From assembly GCA_013365325.1 (NCBI GenBank), contig JABVXV010000145.1, forward strand, positions 83,132 through 147,131: 64,000 nt of DNA, read 5' to 3'. Below the pieces are notes generated by a model. It was not told the DNA's origin. It saw only the letters and a program-made list of their open reading frames with translations, and ran no database searches. The stretch is from Dipetalonema caudispina. Lineage: Eukaryota > Nematoda > Chromadorea > Rhabditida > Onchocercidae. Numbering within the stretch: position 1 is the stretch's first letter; every line of letters starts with the position of its first letter. Below are positions 48,401-59,934 of this stretch, in pieces. Made by a program: the position numbers and the translations under genes.

Positions 48401-51400
48401 TAATAAAAATTCGGAACATCCCGACACAGAAAGAGGAAAATCTGGATGTCGACGATATGCGATAGCAATGAAACACTTTAGTGATTAAAAAAACTGAATT
48501 AATTTAATAAAACTAAACCACGCACAATCCAATTGGTCAAAAAGCAATCTTTCGTTTACCAACGAGCTTTTCACAGCTGTAATTATATATAAGATGAATT
48601 AATACCATTTTTTTGCTTCTCTTTTTCATCATCAGAATCGCTTATAGCACCATCATCATTAGGATTCTCTCCACCTTTCTCCTGTTTCGACTTATTCTCT
48701 TCTCCATTGATTTCAGTAACTTTTTTCTTCGTTTCACTGAAAAAAAAAAGAACGAAAAATCTTGCCACTAAACATCTCCAGTTAAAATTTAAACAGTAAA
48801 CATTCGATGCGAAAAATCCGTTAAAGCTAGTAAAACCGCTTACTTATATAACAGCATTTTCAATCTAACTAAAATAACAAAATGTGAGGGGTGTAGCATA
48901 GTTTATAGTCAGCAAAACTGTTCCCCACCTATGTTACTGAGAGAAATGTTCCCGGTATATCCGTTAAATTTAATAATTCAAATTCTATGTTTTTGCAGAG
49001 GAAGCAAAACGCACCTTTTTATCTTTTTCAACTCCAAAACCGATTCATCGTCAATTTTCTCACTTTTCAAAGCTGCAACATCATCTTCCGTACCACCTTC
49101 CAATTTGACAACCACTGAAACGATTTTATGGGATATCTAAGTGAAACAAATGACCAAACAAAAGCAATTTCATTCATAAATTCTGAAACTTCATTATGAT
49201 TTAAAATTTTCAAGAATTAATACTAACGTGTATCCATGATGCGTATAATTTCTGGAGCATAATCGTAATCAATTTGTAATTTATCGATGCATCCTTCATC
49301 ATAAAGATTTTGGAAAATTTCCAGTCGACGTAGTACATTTTCCTTTTGTTCAGCTTTTCGCCTACCACTATCTTCCGGATGATATTTTAGACGGAACCTA
49401 TAAAAATAATTTTCTAGGATTTAAATCCATAAGTTAAAATATATTTTCTTGTGCCAAGTTCAGTAATGCAATAACCAACTGAATGCGACATTATTATGAC
49501 AACATATTTTACGCGAAACCACAATTTGTATCAAAAATACTTTATGCTTTCCCATCTTCCACTTCCAAGCACACTGATTTACGTATTTCTACCATCTACC
49601 TCACGGAACCCGTATTTTGGAATATTCAAATAAATTTGAGAATCATGCTGCTGACGATGCAGGAAATATGTAGCCGGTTAGCTGTCGAGAAGAAAAACAT
49701 GTTTGTGAGATGAGGTAGTCAGCAAGTGAATGAAGTGAAGAATCGTTTGAAGACAGAAGATAATGAAGTTGTTATGTTGAAGGTTTCGTCGACGTGACGT
49801 TGATGTTATTGATGGTTTTTGGTGTGACGAAAAACAGTTCCAATTACTGAGTACCGTACATGAAGTTTAATTGATGATGGCTGCCGCGGCATACAGCGCC
49901 TCTGGTCAGCCAAATTCCCACAGTGTTTGCCAGATTCTTCTTACCAAACCAGAGACATAAACTTGCAGTAAAGTACTGCACAGCCATAGAAAGTGTAACA
50001 GTCATCTTTCAGTAAGTCAACTTCCAAAACCATGTAAAGTATCGGTAGGCTCTCCAGCAATGTCATATCTCATACAGGCATGAAAGACCTACGTAAGCTC
50101 CAAGAACATAACGTTTGAAATACTATGTGGGATATTTCTAAGCTTCACGTTCCTAGCTGGTAATTAGTAACAAGAAATTATTACAGCACACTCCATGGCT
50201 AACAAGACTCGACTACTATCTGTAAAATATAAACGATAGATGGTGCTTAAAGATAACCGGGAAAAGTGAACTAATTTTCTGAAGTGCTGCCTTACACTCA
50301 GAACAAGGTCTAAGCTAATGCGTGTCCTTTAGAAGGCCTTAAAAATTCATTTTGATGCACTAAACCTACACACAAAGAAAAAAAAATTGTGGAAATCAAG
50401 ACAATCCATCTGCTTTACTCCTGCTTTCACAGTTCCATGTAGAAAAATTATAAGGCAACAAAAACTTCGAAGAGTTCAAGAACTTACCATCAGCAGAATA
50501 ACCCCATTATAAAAAAATATCTCTGCAAAATGAACTTGTCATACGAAATTCGTCTTTAAATTAGGCAAAATAATACAAATATAAAATTAGTAAAAGAACG
50601 AAGGAACTAGTAGATACGGCATCTGTGCCATCACCCACCACTCTTCATCCTTATGTGCCAGAAAGAACTTGTGCAGCTCTTGTCGTTTAAATTCCAGCTT
50701 ATATTCTGAATATTTAGCAATTGCTTCTTCATCGGTTATCGAATCATCCTGTGTTGCAAGGAATTTTTTGAACGTCATCATTACTGGCACTGGTTCTTCG
50801 TCCGCAGATGTCTTCATCACAGGATCATACGTGTCGGACGCACTGCTAAATTATTCGTTTAGAAACGACGATTTGAATTTCATAATTTTGGATGTGAATG
50901 AAACATAAGGCCCATTATAGCACTAACCCGGCTATACCAACTCGGTGCGGGAGCAGTAATTGTTTCATAATGCGAAAATGTGGAAAGATAAGTTCAATTT
51001 GAGGAAACACTATCACTTTAATGCCAGTCTCACAACAACCGAATGCCTAATCAAAATAAAAACCCGAACTGATGTATGGGAGACTAAGACCTCCCATCAA
51101 GGTTCACTAGCCGACAAGCTGCATCATTTACTTACAATCCTGCCATCAGATTGCGCATCATTAATGCGCACAAGGATAGCCATGAAACATTAATGAAACC
51201 TGTTTTTACATTTGCATCAATATTTTGCTTACTCAATTCGGCTACGTTTGGTGTTGGATACGTAATCATCGCGACGCGATGAAGAGCGTTTCATTGATGA
51301 ACCATTTGCGTAATCACCTCGCTGATACGTATTACTTCCACCACCACCACCACCGCCACGTCTACAAAAAATTTTTATGATTTCTGGATTTATAACGGTC

Positions 51401-51729
51401 ATATAACCTGGTGAGATTTTAATTTTAACACAGCTATTTGTGACAAAATAATAAACGTTTTACCATCTTTTCATAACGTTAAACATTTAAAACCTTTGCA
51501 TTAAGCAATATTGGGAAGTTGAATGCACGTAGAGAGAATGCGAATTATTCCATCTACACAATTCTTAGATTCCTGAAACTCTTGGAAAAATTTCGGTATT
51601 TTACAGCTTAATCAGACATTACCTATCATAATCGTAGTCACGTCGTGTCCGGTCTGGATAATCGCTGCGCTCACGTGCGAACTTGTCACGTCCACCACGT
51701 CTGTGGTATTCATCATCACTATCACCCAT
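45427..51729 (-). CDS. SRRT: Serrate RNA effector molecule homologue (ARS2)
   Basis: Nuclear adaptor that binds the cap-binding complex and routes RNAs to microRNA processing, 3' end formation, export or decay. Fifteen exons chain in frame to about 793 residues: 51623-51729, 51233-51361, 50639-50845, 49228-49397, 49015-49114, 48606-48736, 48230-48441, 47960-48100, 47601-47744, 47295-47451, 46885-47038, 46449-46649, 46083-46236, 45858-45978 and 45427-45680. Landmarks: Arg/Asp/Gly-rich N-terminus ([17 protein letters not shown]), ARS2 helical domain ([29 protein letters not shown]), acidic linker, RRM-like domain ([33 protein letters not shown]), [13 protein letters not shown], and the zinc finger [19 protein letters not shown]. 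It ends with an RG-rich tail and [11 protein letters not shown], the family's cap-complex-binding end. Exon 7 could also begin at an internal CTTAG in the same phase, dropping about 25 residues. Confidence 0.94.
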
Positions 51730-51736
51730 ACCTTAC

Positions 51737-51742
51737 CTAAAA
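51737..51742 (-). other. Candidate trans-splice acceptor of SRRT
   Basis: TTTTAG on the minus strand, 7 bases between the AG and the ATG at 51729. The next bases (GTAAGG) look like a donor, so a leader intron ending elsewhere is also conceivable. Confidence 0.4.
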
Positions 51743-53571
51743 TATAACAAAATCTTATACAATCTATTGCTTCATTCATTCATTCATTACTAAAACTCGT
51801 AATATGATGTTTCTACTCAGCACTAAATCAGAAGATAGATATCTATCGCACTAGACTACTTATATAAGCCAATAATTCTAGCCACTGAAGCTTTCACTTC
51901 GCATCCATCTGGGCAAACTCATTGGTAATTTTGACAGCCTTTTTTTCTCGATGATGATCACATCATCCAAGGTAAAGTAATTTGTAATTGATTTTCGATA
52001 ATTTCGGTCGCATAGCTGTTATGGGAAACTAAATTAGTGCGTTCTGTATCTAGTTCCAGGTAAATATTTCACTTTTCTTCCTCACTGTCCAGCAGCTGCT
52101 ATCATTACCCATCTCATAAGCACTATGGGTTCCATTTCTGTCAAATAATTATCAATAATGAACAAAGAAAAATGTAGATAAGACAAGCAGTAAAATGAAT
52201 AAGTAAATAGTAAGTAAGAGGCGGAACACGAATTAAGTTCAAATTTACTTTGATGGAAACCATTGCTTCACAGAAATATCGAAAAAAAGGAAGCATTTGA
52301 AAAGAACTGCCAATGAAATGATGTGATAAAAAATAGATTCTAAATAATGAAGGTATACATGAATAATCAAGTACAAAACATGAAAATCATGCAATCTAGG
52401 GAACGGAAGAAAAAGGATCGGAAATCGGATACATCCTCATCGTGGTGAAACTCAGTGACGAATCATTGCAGCGTAAAATCCTCTCTACTGTTACTCATAC
52501 CTCTCTGCACTACCCAGTTCTTCACCCGGATATCGTGGTGTCACGTAGTTGATGTCACGTAGTGGAATTACATAAAACACGTGTAACTCCCCGTTCATTT
52601 TTACTCAGCAATTCTCTTTGGAAAGTCGAGAGTCAAACAGGCGCATTCATGCGTTACATGCGTGGATTTTATTGACGGGTAAAGAAGCAATTAAAGTCAA
52701 CTAATAAATTGGCTAATGAAATAAAGAGGAAAAGCATGAGATATAGCTTACTTTGAAAAGGATCTTATGAAAGATTACCTGTATACAAGAGCAGTATGGA
52801 AAAGATCACGTAAACGAGGGGCACGTTAACAGATAGCAGCATGATAAGAGTCATGTAAGAGGATGATATAGGACGAATCACGTAATAAAAGGATAGCGTG
52901 ACGAGGGTCACGTAATATTGGAGTTGTGTGAAAAAGATTGCACTGGATAGAAGATATATATACCTGCATGACCTTTAATAAATTCAACATATTTGTAAAC
53001 ACAATGATAAACTGCAAACTATAACAACTAGTAACGTTGAAATGTTCTCTTCATCTTTTTGAAAGAGAAATTTATCGCAGCCCATGCACGGCCCGTTGAA
53101 GTTCTACACGCTGATTTGGTACTTAGGAAGTAATGGGTATCTTACGTGACGTACGCGTTTGTTTATTATCCACAAAGATAATTGTGATTACCAATTCTTT
53201 CATTCTTCCTACTGCTCTATCCTAAATTTTATCAGCTCGAAATCTCTCTGAAATCGTAATATTCTAATGTTATCAGTCATTGAATATTATTGTGGCTGAA
53301 TTGATGCATAATCTCATTTACTGAAAGTATGACGCTTTACAAGTTTTAATAACTCCTCTTTTCTCTCTTGTTTTTGTTCATTTATCTATGCCATCATAAA
53401 CTTGTATTAGTTTTTAAAATTCAAAACTTATGTTTCATTACCCATCATAGAATTGGAAAAATTTCGAATCTGAAAAATTTGTTAATTGCTCGCTGGCAGT
53501 TATGCATCATTCTGGAATTTTTACCGCATGTTAGGTTCATCATCGCATCGCGATAGATTCAAAGTTTATCA
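51743..53571. promoter_or_regulatory. Divergent intergenic region, SRRT / DEF8
   Basis: About 1.8 kb between two divergent starts. It has a short (CATT)n run near 51770-51789 and, at 52541-53149, many copies of a TCACGT core, partly as a degenerate 27-30 base tandem array. No coding evidence; open frames at 52826-53017 and 53368-53556 follow repeats or AT composition. Confidence 0.45.
52800..52920. repeat. Degenerate minisatellite with TCACGTAA core
   Basis: TCACGTAA occurs at 52806, 52878 and 52908, and the variant TCATGTAA at 52851. The last three are 27 and 30 bases apart. In the minus-strand translation the array shows as repeated LLRD/LLHD units of 9-10 residues, which confirms the period. 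Related TCACGTAG occurs at 52541 and 52555, CACGTG at 52578, and the inverted core TTACGTGA at 53142. Confidence 0.6.
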
Positions 53572-53578
53572 TTTCCAG
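53572..53578 (+). other. Candidate trans-splice acceptor of DEF8
   Basis: TTTCCAG lies 7 bases before the ATG at 53586, with a pyrimidine-rich lead-in. Confidence 0.45.
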
Positions 53579-53585
53579 GTCAAAC

Positions 53586-56473
53586 ATGGCACAAACGGTA
53601 GACGTCGCTTATTCTGAGGGAGGTGAAAATGATGGGCCGGGTCTTGATGGAAATGTAGAAAACATATCAAATGCTGCTACAGACAGCGAAAAGATCAGAG
53701 CGAGACAAAATAAGTAATTTTTTTTGTTATGAGGACAAAATTGTTATTACATGAAAGGTGACGTTTCACTTCCGATGCAGATCGGAATATTTTTTCTCGA
53801 GAATGTAAATGTTTGTATTAAAGCTAATGTCAAAATTAATGAAATTGAAATAAAATGTAGCATTAACTTTCAAAAACTGCTTCATGAGGTTAACCAAAAG
53901 AGTTGTAAAATCGGATTGGAAGAAACCTCCAGCCTCTTTAGTTGTCGATTGTAATTATTGGAAATAATTTCAGTGCTGATATTGAAGTTGACAGTTCAAT
54001 AAACAGGGAAATTAATGAAATCATCATTCGTGAAAAGGGAAATAAGGATGAAATGACACGTACTGCAGAACTGGAATTAGCTGTCGCTCATTGCAAGAAA
54101 CGTTTACGCAAGATCGATGTATGATTTTGATCTGAACTTACATTGCTCAATTCTTTAGGATATTTTTAATAGTTGGTCCAAAGTTCAGCCACAGCAAAAG
54201 ACGGCAAGTTAATGGAACTGGTTTTAGGATAATGAGAAAAGTATCGAACGAGTGCAACTCATGGAAAAACTTGTGCAGTGTCAGCTTGAACTTGATGCCT
54301 TAAAGGTAATATATTCGCTTAGAATTATTGGGCCTGGCAGCTTCCAAAACGAAACATAAATCGAATACATCAAGTTCAAAAAAGCTAATATGAATAAGAT
54401 AAACTGATTTGTTTTGTAGGAAGAATTATCTGATCCAGTGAAAAAAATTCGAGCTTTGCATACGATAGCCATGATGGGACATCAGTTTTCCTTGCAATCA
54501 GCTACTGGAAGAAATCCATATTGTGAAGTTTGCTTATCTACGATTTGGCGTTTGATACAACGTTACCGACGATGTAACAGTAAGCTCTTGTTGAAATGAA
54601 AAGAATACATGCAATGATTCACTTAACTCTGTGAAATGAAAAACATGTGTGAAATGGATTGATCTAGTGCCTTTATCTGGAATAAATTTGTTTCGGATAG
54701 GGAGCTCACTCTGCTAATAATGCGATAGCTCTTTAAATAATGCCACTGAGATTATGTTACCATATTTCGTAAATGAATTAAATTATTAGTATCACGATGT
54801 TTCCATTTTATATTTACAAAATAAGCTTTACAGATTGTGGTTTACGATCACATGATAAATGTGTGCACCACGTCTTGCGTTACTGTGCTGGCGCCAAAGC
54901 AAACGATGTTCTCTTCAGGTTTGTTAATTACAAACGCCTTAATTATGAATGCTTGTCCAGAGTCTTTTTTTCATGCAGATGTATTGAGTATTTAAAAGCG
55001 TACGCATATTATATTCACTAACAATCTTTGTGCATACTACATTTTGTATGATACATAATTCGCTTGAGTTATTTATCCTATACAATCGAATTTTTATATA
55101 AAATTGCAGGCTAAGGACAGAAATTTGTGAAGAACGTGGACTTGATCTGCAAAACTACAAATGTGCAGAGTGCCATCATTCTTTGCAATTTGGTGAGTTA
55201 GACAACTTGCTGTTTTGGAATGTTAATTTGTATGGTTTTGAAGTTTTTTATATTAAAATTAAAGATGGTGCAGCCAATAGTGAACCACGGTTATGTGACT
55301 ACAACGGCCATTATTATTGTCCACGTTGTCACTGGAACGATGAATGGTTTATTCCAGCTCGGATAATACACAATTGGGATTTCAGCAAGTATAAGGTTTT
55401 TATTATGTTTTGAGTGGGTATACTGCATTTATCGACTACTTTAAATTCTTCCTTGACAGGAAAAATTTTTAGTTTGCATAAATATGTTTAATTCTCAGGT
55501 TTGTCGCGCTACAAAACAGTTACTTGTTATCATCGAAAGAAGACCAATTTTCAATATTTTAAAGTTAAATCCAGGACTGGTGAACTACGTTGATCAACTG
55601 GCCAAAATAAATAAGCTACGACGAAACATATTGTTGATGAAGTGTTACTTCATGTGTTGTAAGGTTAGATTCAACATTTGCCAAAAATTTGCCGAAATGA
55701 ATTTCATTGCTATGGAATTTATAAATTGAGGAGCCAACTGGCGATGAGAAAGAGTGAAGTTTTTCATTAAAGGTAGCCCGCAAGCAGCGAATTCTGCAAA
55801 ATTTGAGACATCGTCAACATTTTGTCGAAAATTCGGATATGTATAGTTTGATAGACCTGGTGGATTTGTATCAAGGTCGACTATTACCGGATATTGAAAG
55901 AATAATTCAGATATATAATGCACATATAACGAGAGACTGTTTAATCTGCAAAGGAAAAGGATTCATTTGCGAGTTATGTAGTGATGTTACTGTAAGCAAA
56001 TTTGATTTTGTCAAGTATTTGAAATTCTTCAAGATTTAAAGATTCATCAGAGTGAAACAAACATGAAAAATAGTTTTCAGTGATATTTCTTTTGATTGTA
56101 TTGCAACTGTCTTTTTCTTTTAGGTTATTTTTCCATTTTCCGAGAATGTGGCCATTTGTCGTAATTGCTTAGCTACCTTCCATGAGGAGTGTTTCAGCAG
56201 GAAAAGCAAACGCTGTCCAAGGTTGGCATCATGATAAGGGCACTTATTACATGACTTCTGATTATTCATTTGCTTGTTTGCCCTCAGGAGCTGTGGTTTA
56301 ATTCTTTTTTTATCAGAACGAGTGATTCTTGTTCTTCATCGCTGTAGGTGGGAAAATCTATTTAAAGCATTTTATTTAACTTTGCAACCCTGCATTCTTC
56401 TAAAAATTATTTTAGGTGTTTGCGGCGAAAATCTCGTACACACTCAGTGTTACCAGCGGATGATGTTACTTGA
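53586..56473 (+). CDS. DEF8: DEF8-like protein: C1 domain plus Rubicon-homology zinc domain
   Basis: Peripheral endolysosomal protein family; DEF8 and its relatives PLEKHM1 and Rubicon use the Rubicon-homology domain to bind RAB7 and regulate lysosome positioning and autophagy. Eleven exons chain in frame to 446 residues: 53586-53713, 53974-54118, 54228-54305, 54420-54579, 54834-54918, 55110-55192, 55274-55395, 55499-55663, 55773-55991, 56124-56221 and 56416-56473. Residues 1-135 are hydrophilic, partly coiled-coil-like. A C1 zinc finger follows at about 138-187 with all ligands: H-X13-CEVC-X13-C-X2-C-X4-H-X2-C-X7-C. The Rubicon-homology domain fills the rest: EPRLCDYNGHYYCPRCHWND, IPARIIHNWDFSKYKV, INKLRRNILLMKCYF, RQHFVENSDMYSLIDL, DCLICKGKGFICELC and TFHEECF, ending in CPRCLRRKS. 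A Rab33-type gene follows on the same strand 1.06 kb downstream. Confidence 0.92.
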
Positions 56474-57524
56474 TTCAGGTAATCATGCCATTCGGAATCC
56501 TCAAGATTTCAACTCAACTGATTTTTGTTGTTGAAACTTCGAATTATTTTATTTTAATATGCTTGCACATGATCCGGTTCACGTATTTAATCTTTTGAAC
56601 AACACATGTTTTGTTTTTATGCAACCGCCTGGTTAACTATAGTCTCTAGGAGAATCTCACGATGGTAGGTGTAAATTGTTTTGTTTTATCTAACTTTTAC
56701 AATTATTCATATTGATGCTTCGAATATATATATATTTGAAGTTATACGAAATGCCATCAGATCTTGTGTTTTCAATAAATAATTATGAAACTTTGCTTTA
56801 TAGATTCACTTTCGTAAACTGTATATAGTGTAAAATAAAGTATTTATTTGTACGCTGATGTCATTTGTGCATACTGAAGGATAATGACAGTATTCATGGT
56901 ATCTTTTTACGTAAAATACGAAAAGAGTTTATATCTCCCATCATTTTTTGCTTTTGTACTGCGTGCGTTATTATTATTTTAAGCAGTATGAAGGAGAAAA
57001 TAGTTTTAAAATATTCAGTAATTGCGGATGGAGATTATGCTGTTTTGGGGTTAAATTAACTATTGTTTTCTAGACTGCTAGTAGTTCTGTTGATTACAGA
57101 TTAATTTTATGGATAAGTGGATGGTCGTCTTCGTTTTCTGAAATAAACACATCTCTAGTAGTTCTCAGGCGATTTTTTTACCATTTATGCAAAAATTCAA
57201 TTTTATTTTTCTTGGATCAGAAAACTTATTTGAATCTGGGAGAAATTGGGACTTTCAGGACCATTTATTATAGGTTATTCTAATTTGTTGAGCATTGACG
57301 TTTTTGTCAGCGGACACTTCGATTCTTGCTAAGTTATAAATAGGTTTCGATTTGTGGGTTTTGAGCATGTGAACCTGCTCACGTCATGTTAAATAATTTC
57401 GGATTAGTTTTATTTTGTCCGCATACAGATGAATGCGGTTGTAACAAGATGTACAGTCCTTTAGTATGATATCAGACTAAGATTTTGCTAAGAATTAATT
57501 TCCTAAACTTTTCTTCCTGATTGT
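56474..57524. other. DEF8-Rab33 intergenic region
   Basis: About 1.06 kb, AT-rich. AATAAA-like strings near 56777 and 56833 are plausible DEF8 polyadenylation signals. The open frame at 56865-57059 has no domain. No promoter element is evident, which fits either an operon or an ordinary tandem pair. Confidence 0.5.
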
Positions 57525-57531
57525 GTGTTAG
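57525..57531 (+). other. Candidate trans-splice acceptor of the Rab33 gene
   Basis: GTGTTAG preceded by a pyrimidine-rich tract (CTTTTCTTCC); the ATG at 57536 begins 4 bases later. Leader type (SL1 or SL2-like) would tell whether this is an operon gene. Confidence 0.5.
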
Positions 57532-57535
57532 GAAA

Positions 57536-59934
57536 ATGAATGCGCCTGTGCGCAGTGATGTTACCGACGTGCAGGAAACGTTGACACAACAACTAGAGCC
57601 AAATATTATCATGTCGGCTCCCAAGATTAGTACAATTGTTACAACACTAACACCGCAAACACGGTCGTCTAATTTACACTTTTCTGCCCAAAATTCAATG
57701 GAGGAATCAGGACAAAATGAGCGTAAGTTGTTTCAATCATAAGCATTCAAATATTTGATGCTTTCAGACATGTGTTTTTCTTCCTTTAATTTAAAAATTT
57801 TTACCGTTCATTATTTTTGCTATAGGTGGAGAAAAGAGAGAGGGATGGAGTTAGTTGAATCGCACCTCATCGATATCTTTTTTATTTCCAGTTGATGTTG
57901 GTCTTAGTCGTGTCCCCTATCCAGAAGCAACACCCGTTATTAGTTCCATCCCTGGATCTGTAGAAAAAAGTGCGGAGACAGCACGAACAATTTCATCAAA
58001 ATATACTGCCGGAGCAAGTTATGCTTATCAACCTGGGAAAACATATCGAGCAAAGCGCGTTTTCAAGGTATCCTTCCATGTTTTCTTTCCTTTGGGAGAT
58101 TACTCATCGTTTGTAATTCAGTAAGCTAAGCATGCCATTCATATTTAATTGAACGGATTTCTATTATTCCAAATTCAAATCTGAATAATATAATAAGTTT
58201 TCAGTATCGCTGTAAACACTAAGATGGGTCTATTTTCGATTTAATATTTCACTAGCACTTTTTTTCAGTATTATCTTGATATTAATCACCGCGTTCATTA
58301 AATCTTAGTTTTGCATTCAGGTTATCATATTAGGTGATGCTGGAGTTGGGAAAACTTGTCTTAGTTTTCGTTTTTGTAATGGGAGATTTCCGGCTCAAAC
58401 GGAAGCAACAATAGGAGTGGATTTTCGAGAACGTTCTGTTGCTATCGATGGTGAACTAATAAGAGTTTGTTTTCCTATTTTCTTCAGCATATAGTATTTC
58501 TGTCTAAGATATTAATTGTTAACTTTTACAAATATGTAAACCCACAAAAACATTGTTTTAATAATAAGGCGAAAAAATATACAAGCAGTAAAACTTGACC
58601 AATTTAGACATGAGTCAGATTGCATATGATGGTGAGAAGTGGAAAGTATTTAACTTTAACTCAGTTAATTTTCTTTCATTTCTCTCATGTCGAAACAGGC
58701 AGCAATCTTTTTATATTCAAACTTGTCACGTCCACATAACTCCATTATGCAAGGGACTAACTCTCCAGAAGAGGTCTCCGTATAAATGGTATAAACAGAA
58801 ATGCGGGTCGAATATCTGGATAAAAAATTTTTCAGCATTTACCGAAGCTGTTTGAATTATAGCTTTTTTTCTTGTCAGAAAGGATATAAAAAAACCTCAA
58901 AGTTTCCCCCAAAAATATATCATTATCTTGTGAATGGCGATGTGTTGTTGGGAGAAAGTTCGAAATCTTTTATATCAGATTAGGTAAATATGTTCTCTGA
59001 CTTCATCAAGAAAAAAACCTATAATTTCACACTTTCATTCACATTGAACCAGTCAATGAACGAAGATCAGTCATGCGTTTTTGCATTTTTGATCCGCTTG
59101 TAAGGATGTTGCCGAAATCATAGTTGCGAGGAATATTTTTTTTTTCCAACTTCAGGTTCAGCTATGGGATACAGCTGGACAAGAACGCTACCGACAATCC
59201 ATTGTATCACATTATTACCGCAATGTGAATGCTGTTGTATTCGTTTATGATGTAAGTAATCTGTCATCGTTTCATTCACTGAATGACTGGATTAATGAGT
59301 GCCGCAAACATTCGGTTTCGTCGACAAATGATACCCCGCATATACTAATTGGGAATAAATGTGATTTGACTCTGGAGAATAAAGTTAAAACTGATGTTGC
59401 TCAGGTTGGATTCCTTTAAACATATATTTTTTTCCTTAAATGCAAATAATGGATTTTATTGAAACATCGATTGAATGAAGTATTTTGATGGAGAATCGAC
59501 ATCGCTGATTTCTTTCAGGAGCCGCATTTTTTCGCGGTGACAGTTGTATAATCACCTGTATTTATGGACAATAGGAGTATAATAATTTGAATCTGAGAGC
59601 AGCAAGATTGTTAGTTGTAGACAGGTAAACGAGAGTTCAAAAAATTTTCGAATGCGAAGTTGTTTTAAACTGCTCATTTCTTCCCTGTTTTATGCCATAT
59701 TTTGTACAGATGTTTGCTGATCAAAATGATATGGCATTATTCGAGACGTCAGCACTAGCAGATACGGAAGCGGATCATGTTGAATCAATTTTTATGACAC
59801 TGGTGCATAAGTTGCAGCAGAGTAAGCCAATGCATGTTCAAACTGATGAAGAAAGAGCTCGAAAAAAACAAAGGTTGTTACTGAAAGCTGGTGATGCTAC
59901 TTCAGAAACTGGTGGCGAAGGATGGTGCTGTTGA
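57536..59934 (+). CDS. rab-33: Rab33-type small GTPase with long N-terminal extension
   Basis: Membrane-traffic GTPase; Rab33 proteins act at the Golgi and, in vertebrates, bind ATG16L1 in autophagy. Five exons chain in frame to 326 residues: 57536-57722, 57892-58067, 58321-58464, 59156-59404 and 59710-59934. The G domain starts about residue 120 with GDAGVGKT (126-133), then [14 protein letters not shown] (switch I), [20 protein letters not shown] (switch II), NKCD and ETSA. The run [24 protein letters not shown] and [14 protein letters not shown] points to Rab33 rather than other Rabs. It ends in GWCC, a double-cysteine prenylation motif. Human RAB33B is 229 residues with about 33 before the P-loop strand; here 121 precede it, Ser/Thr-rich and without a visible domain. 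The extension is encoded by two exons that join the G domain in phase. Confidence 0.92.

Noticed and set aside
49483..51193. Plus-strand open frames inside SRRT introns and exons
   Set aside because: They are antisense to, or in the introns of, a well-supported minus-strand gene and show no domain.
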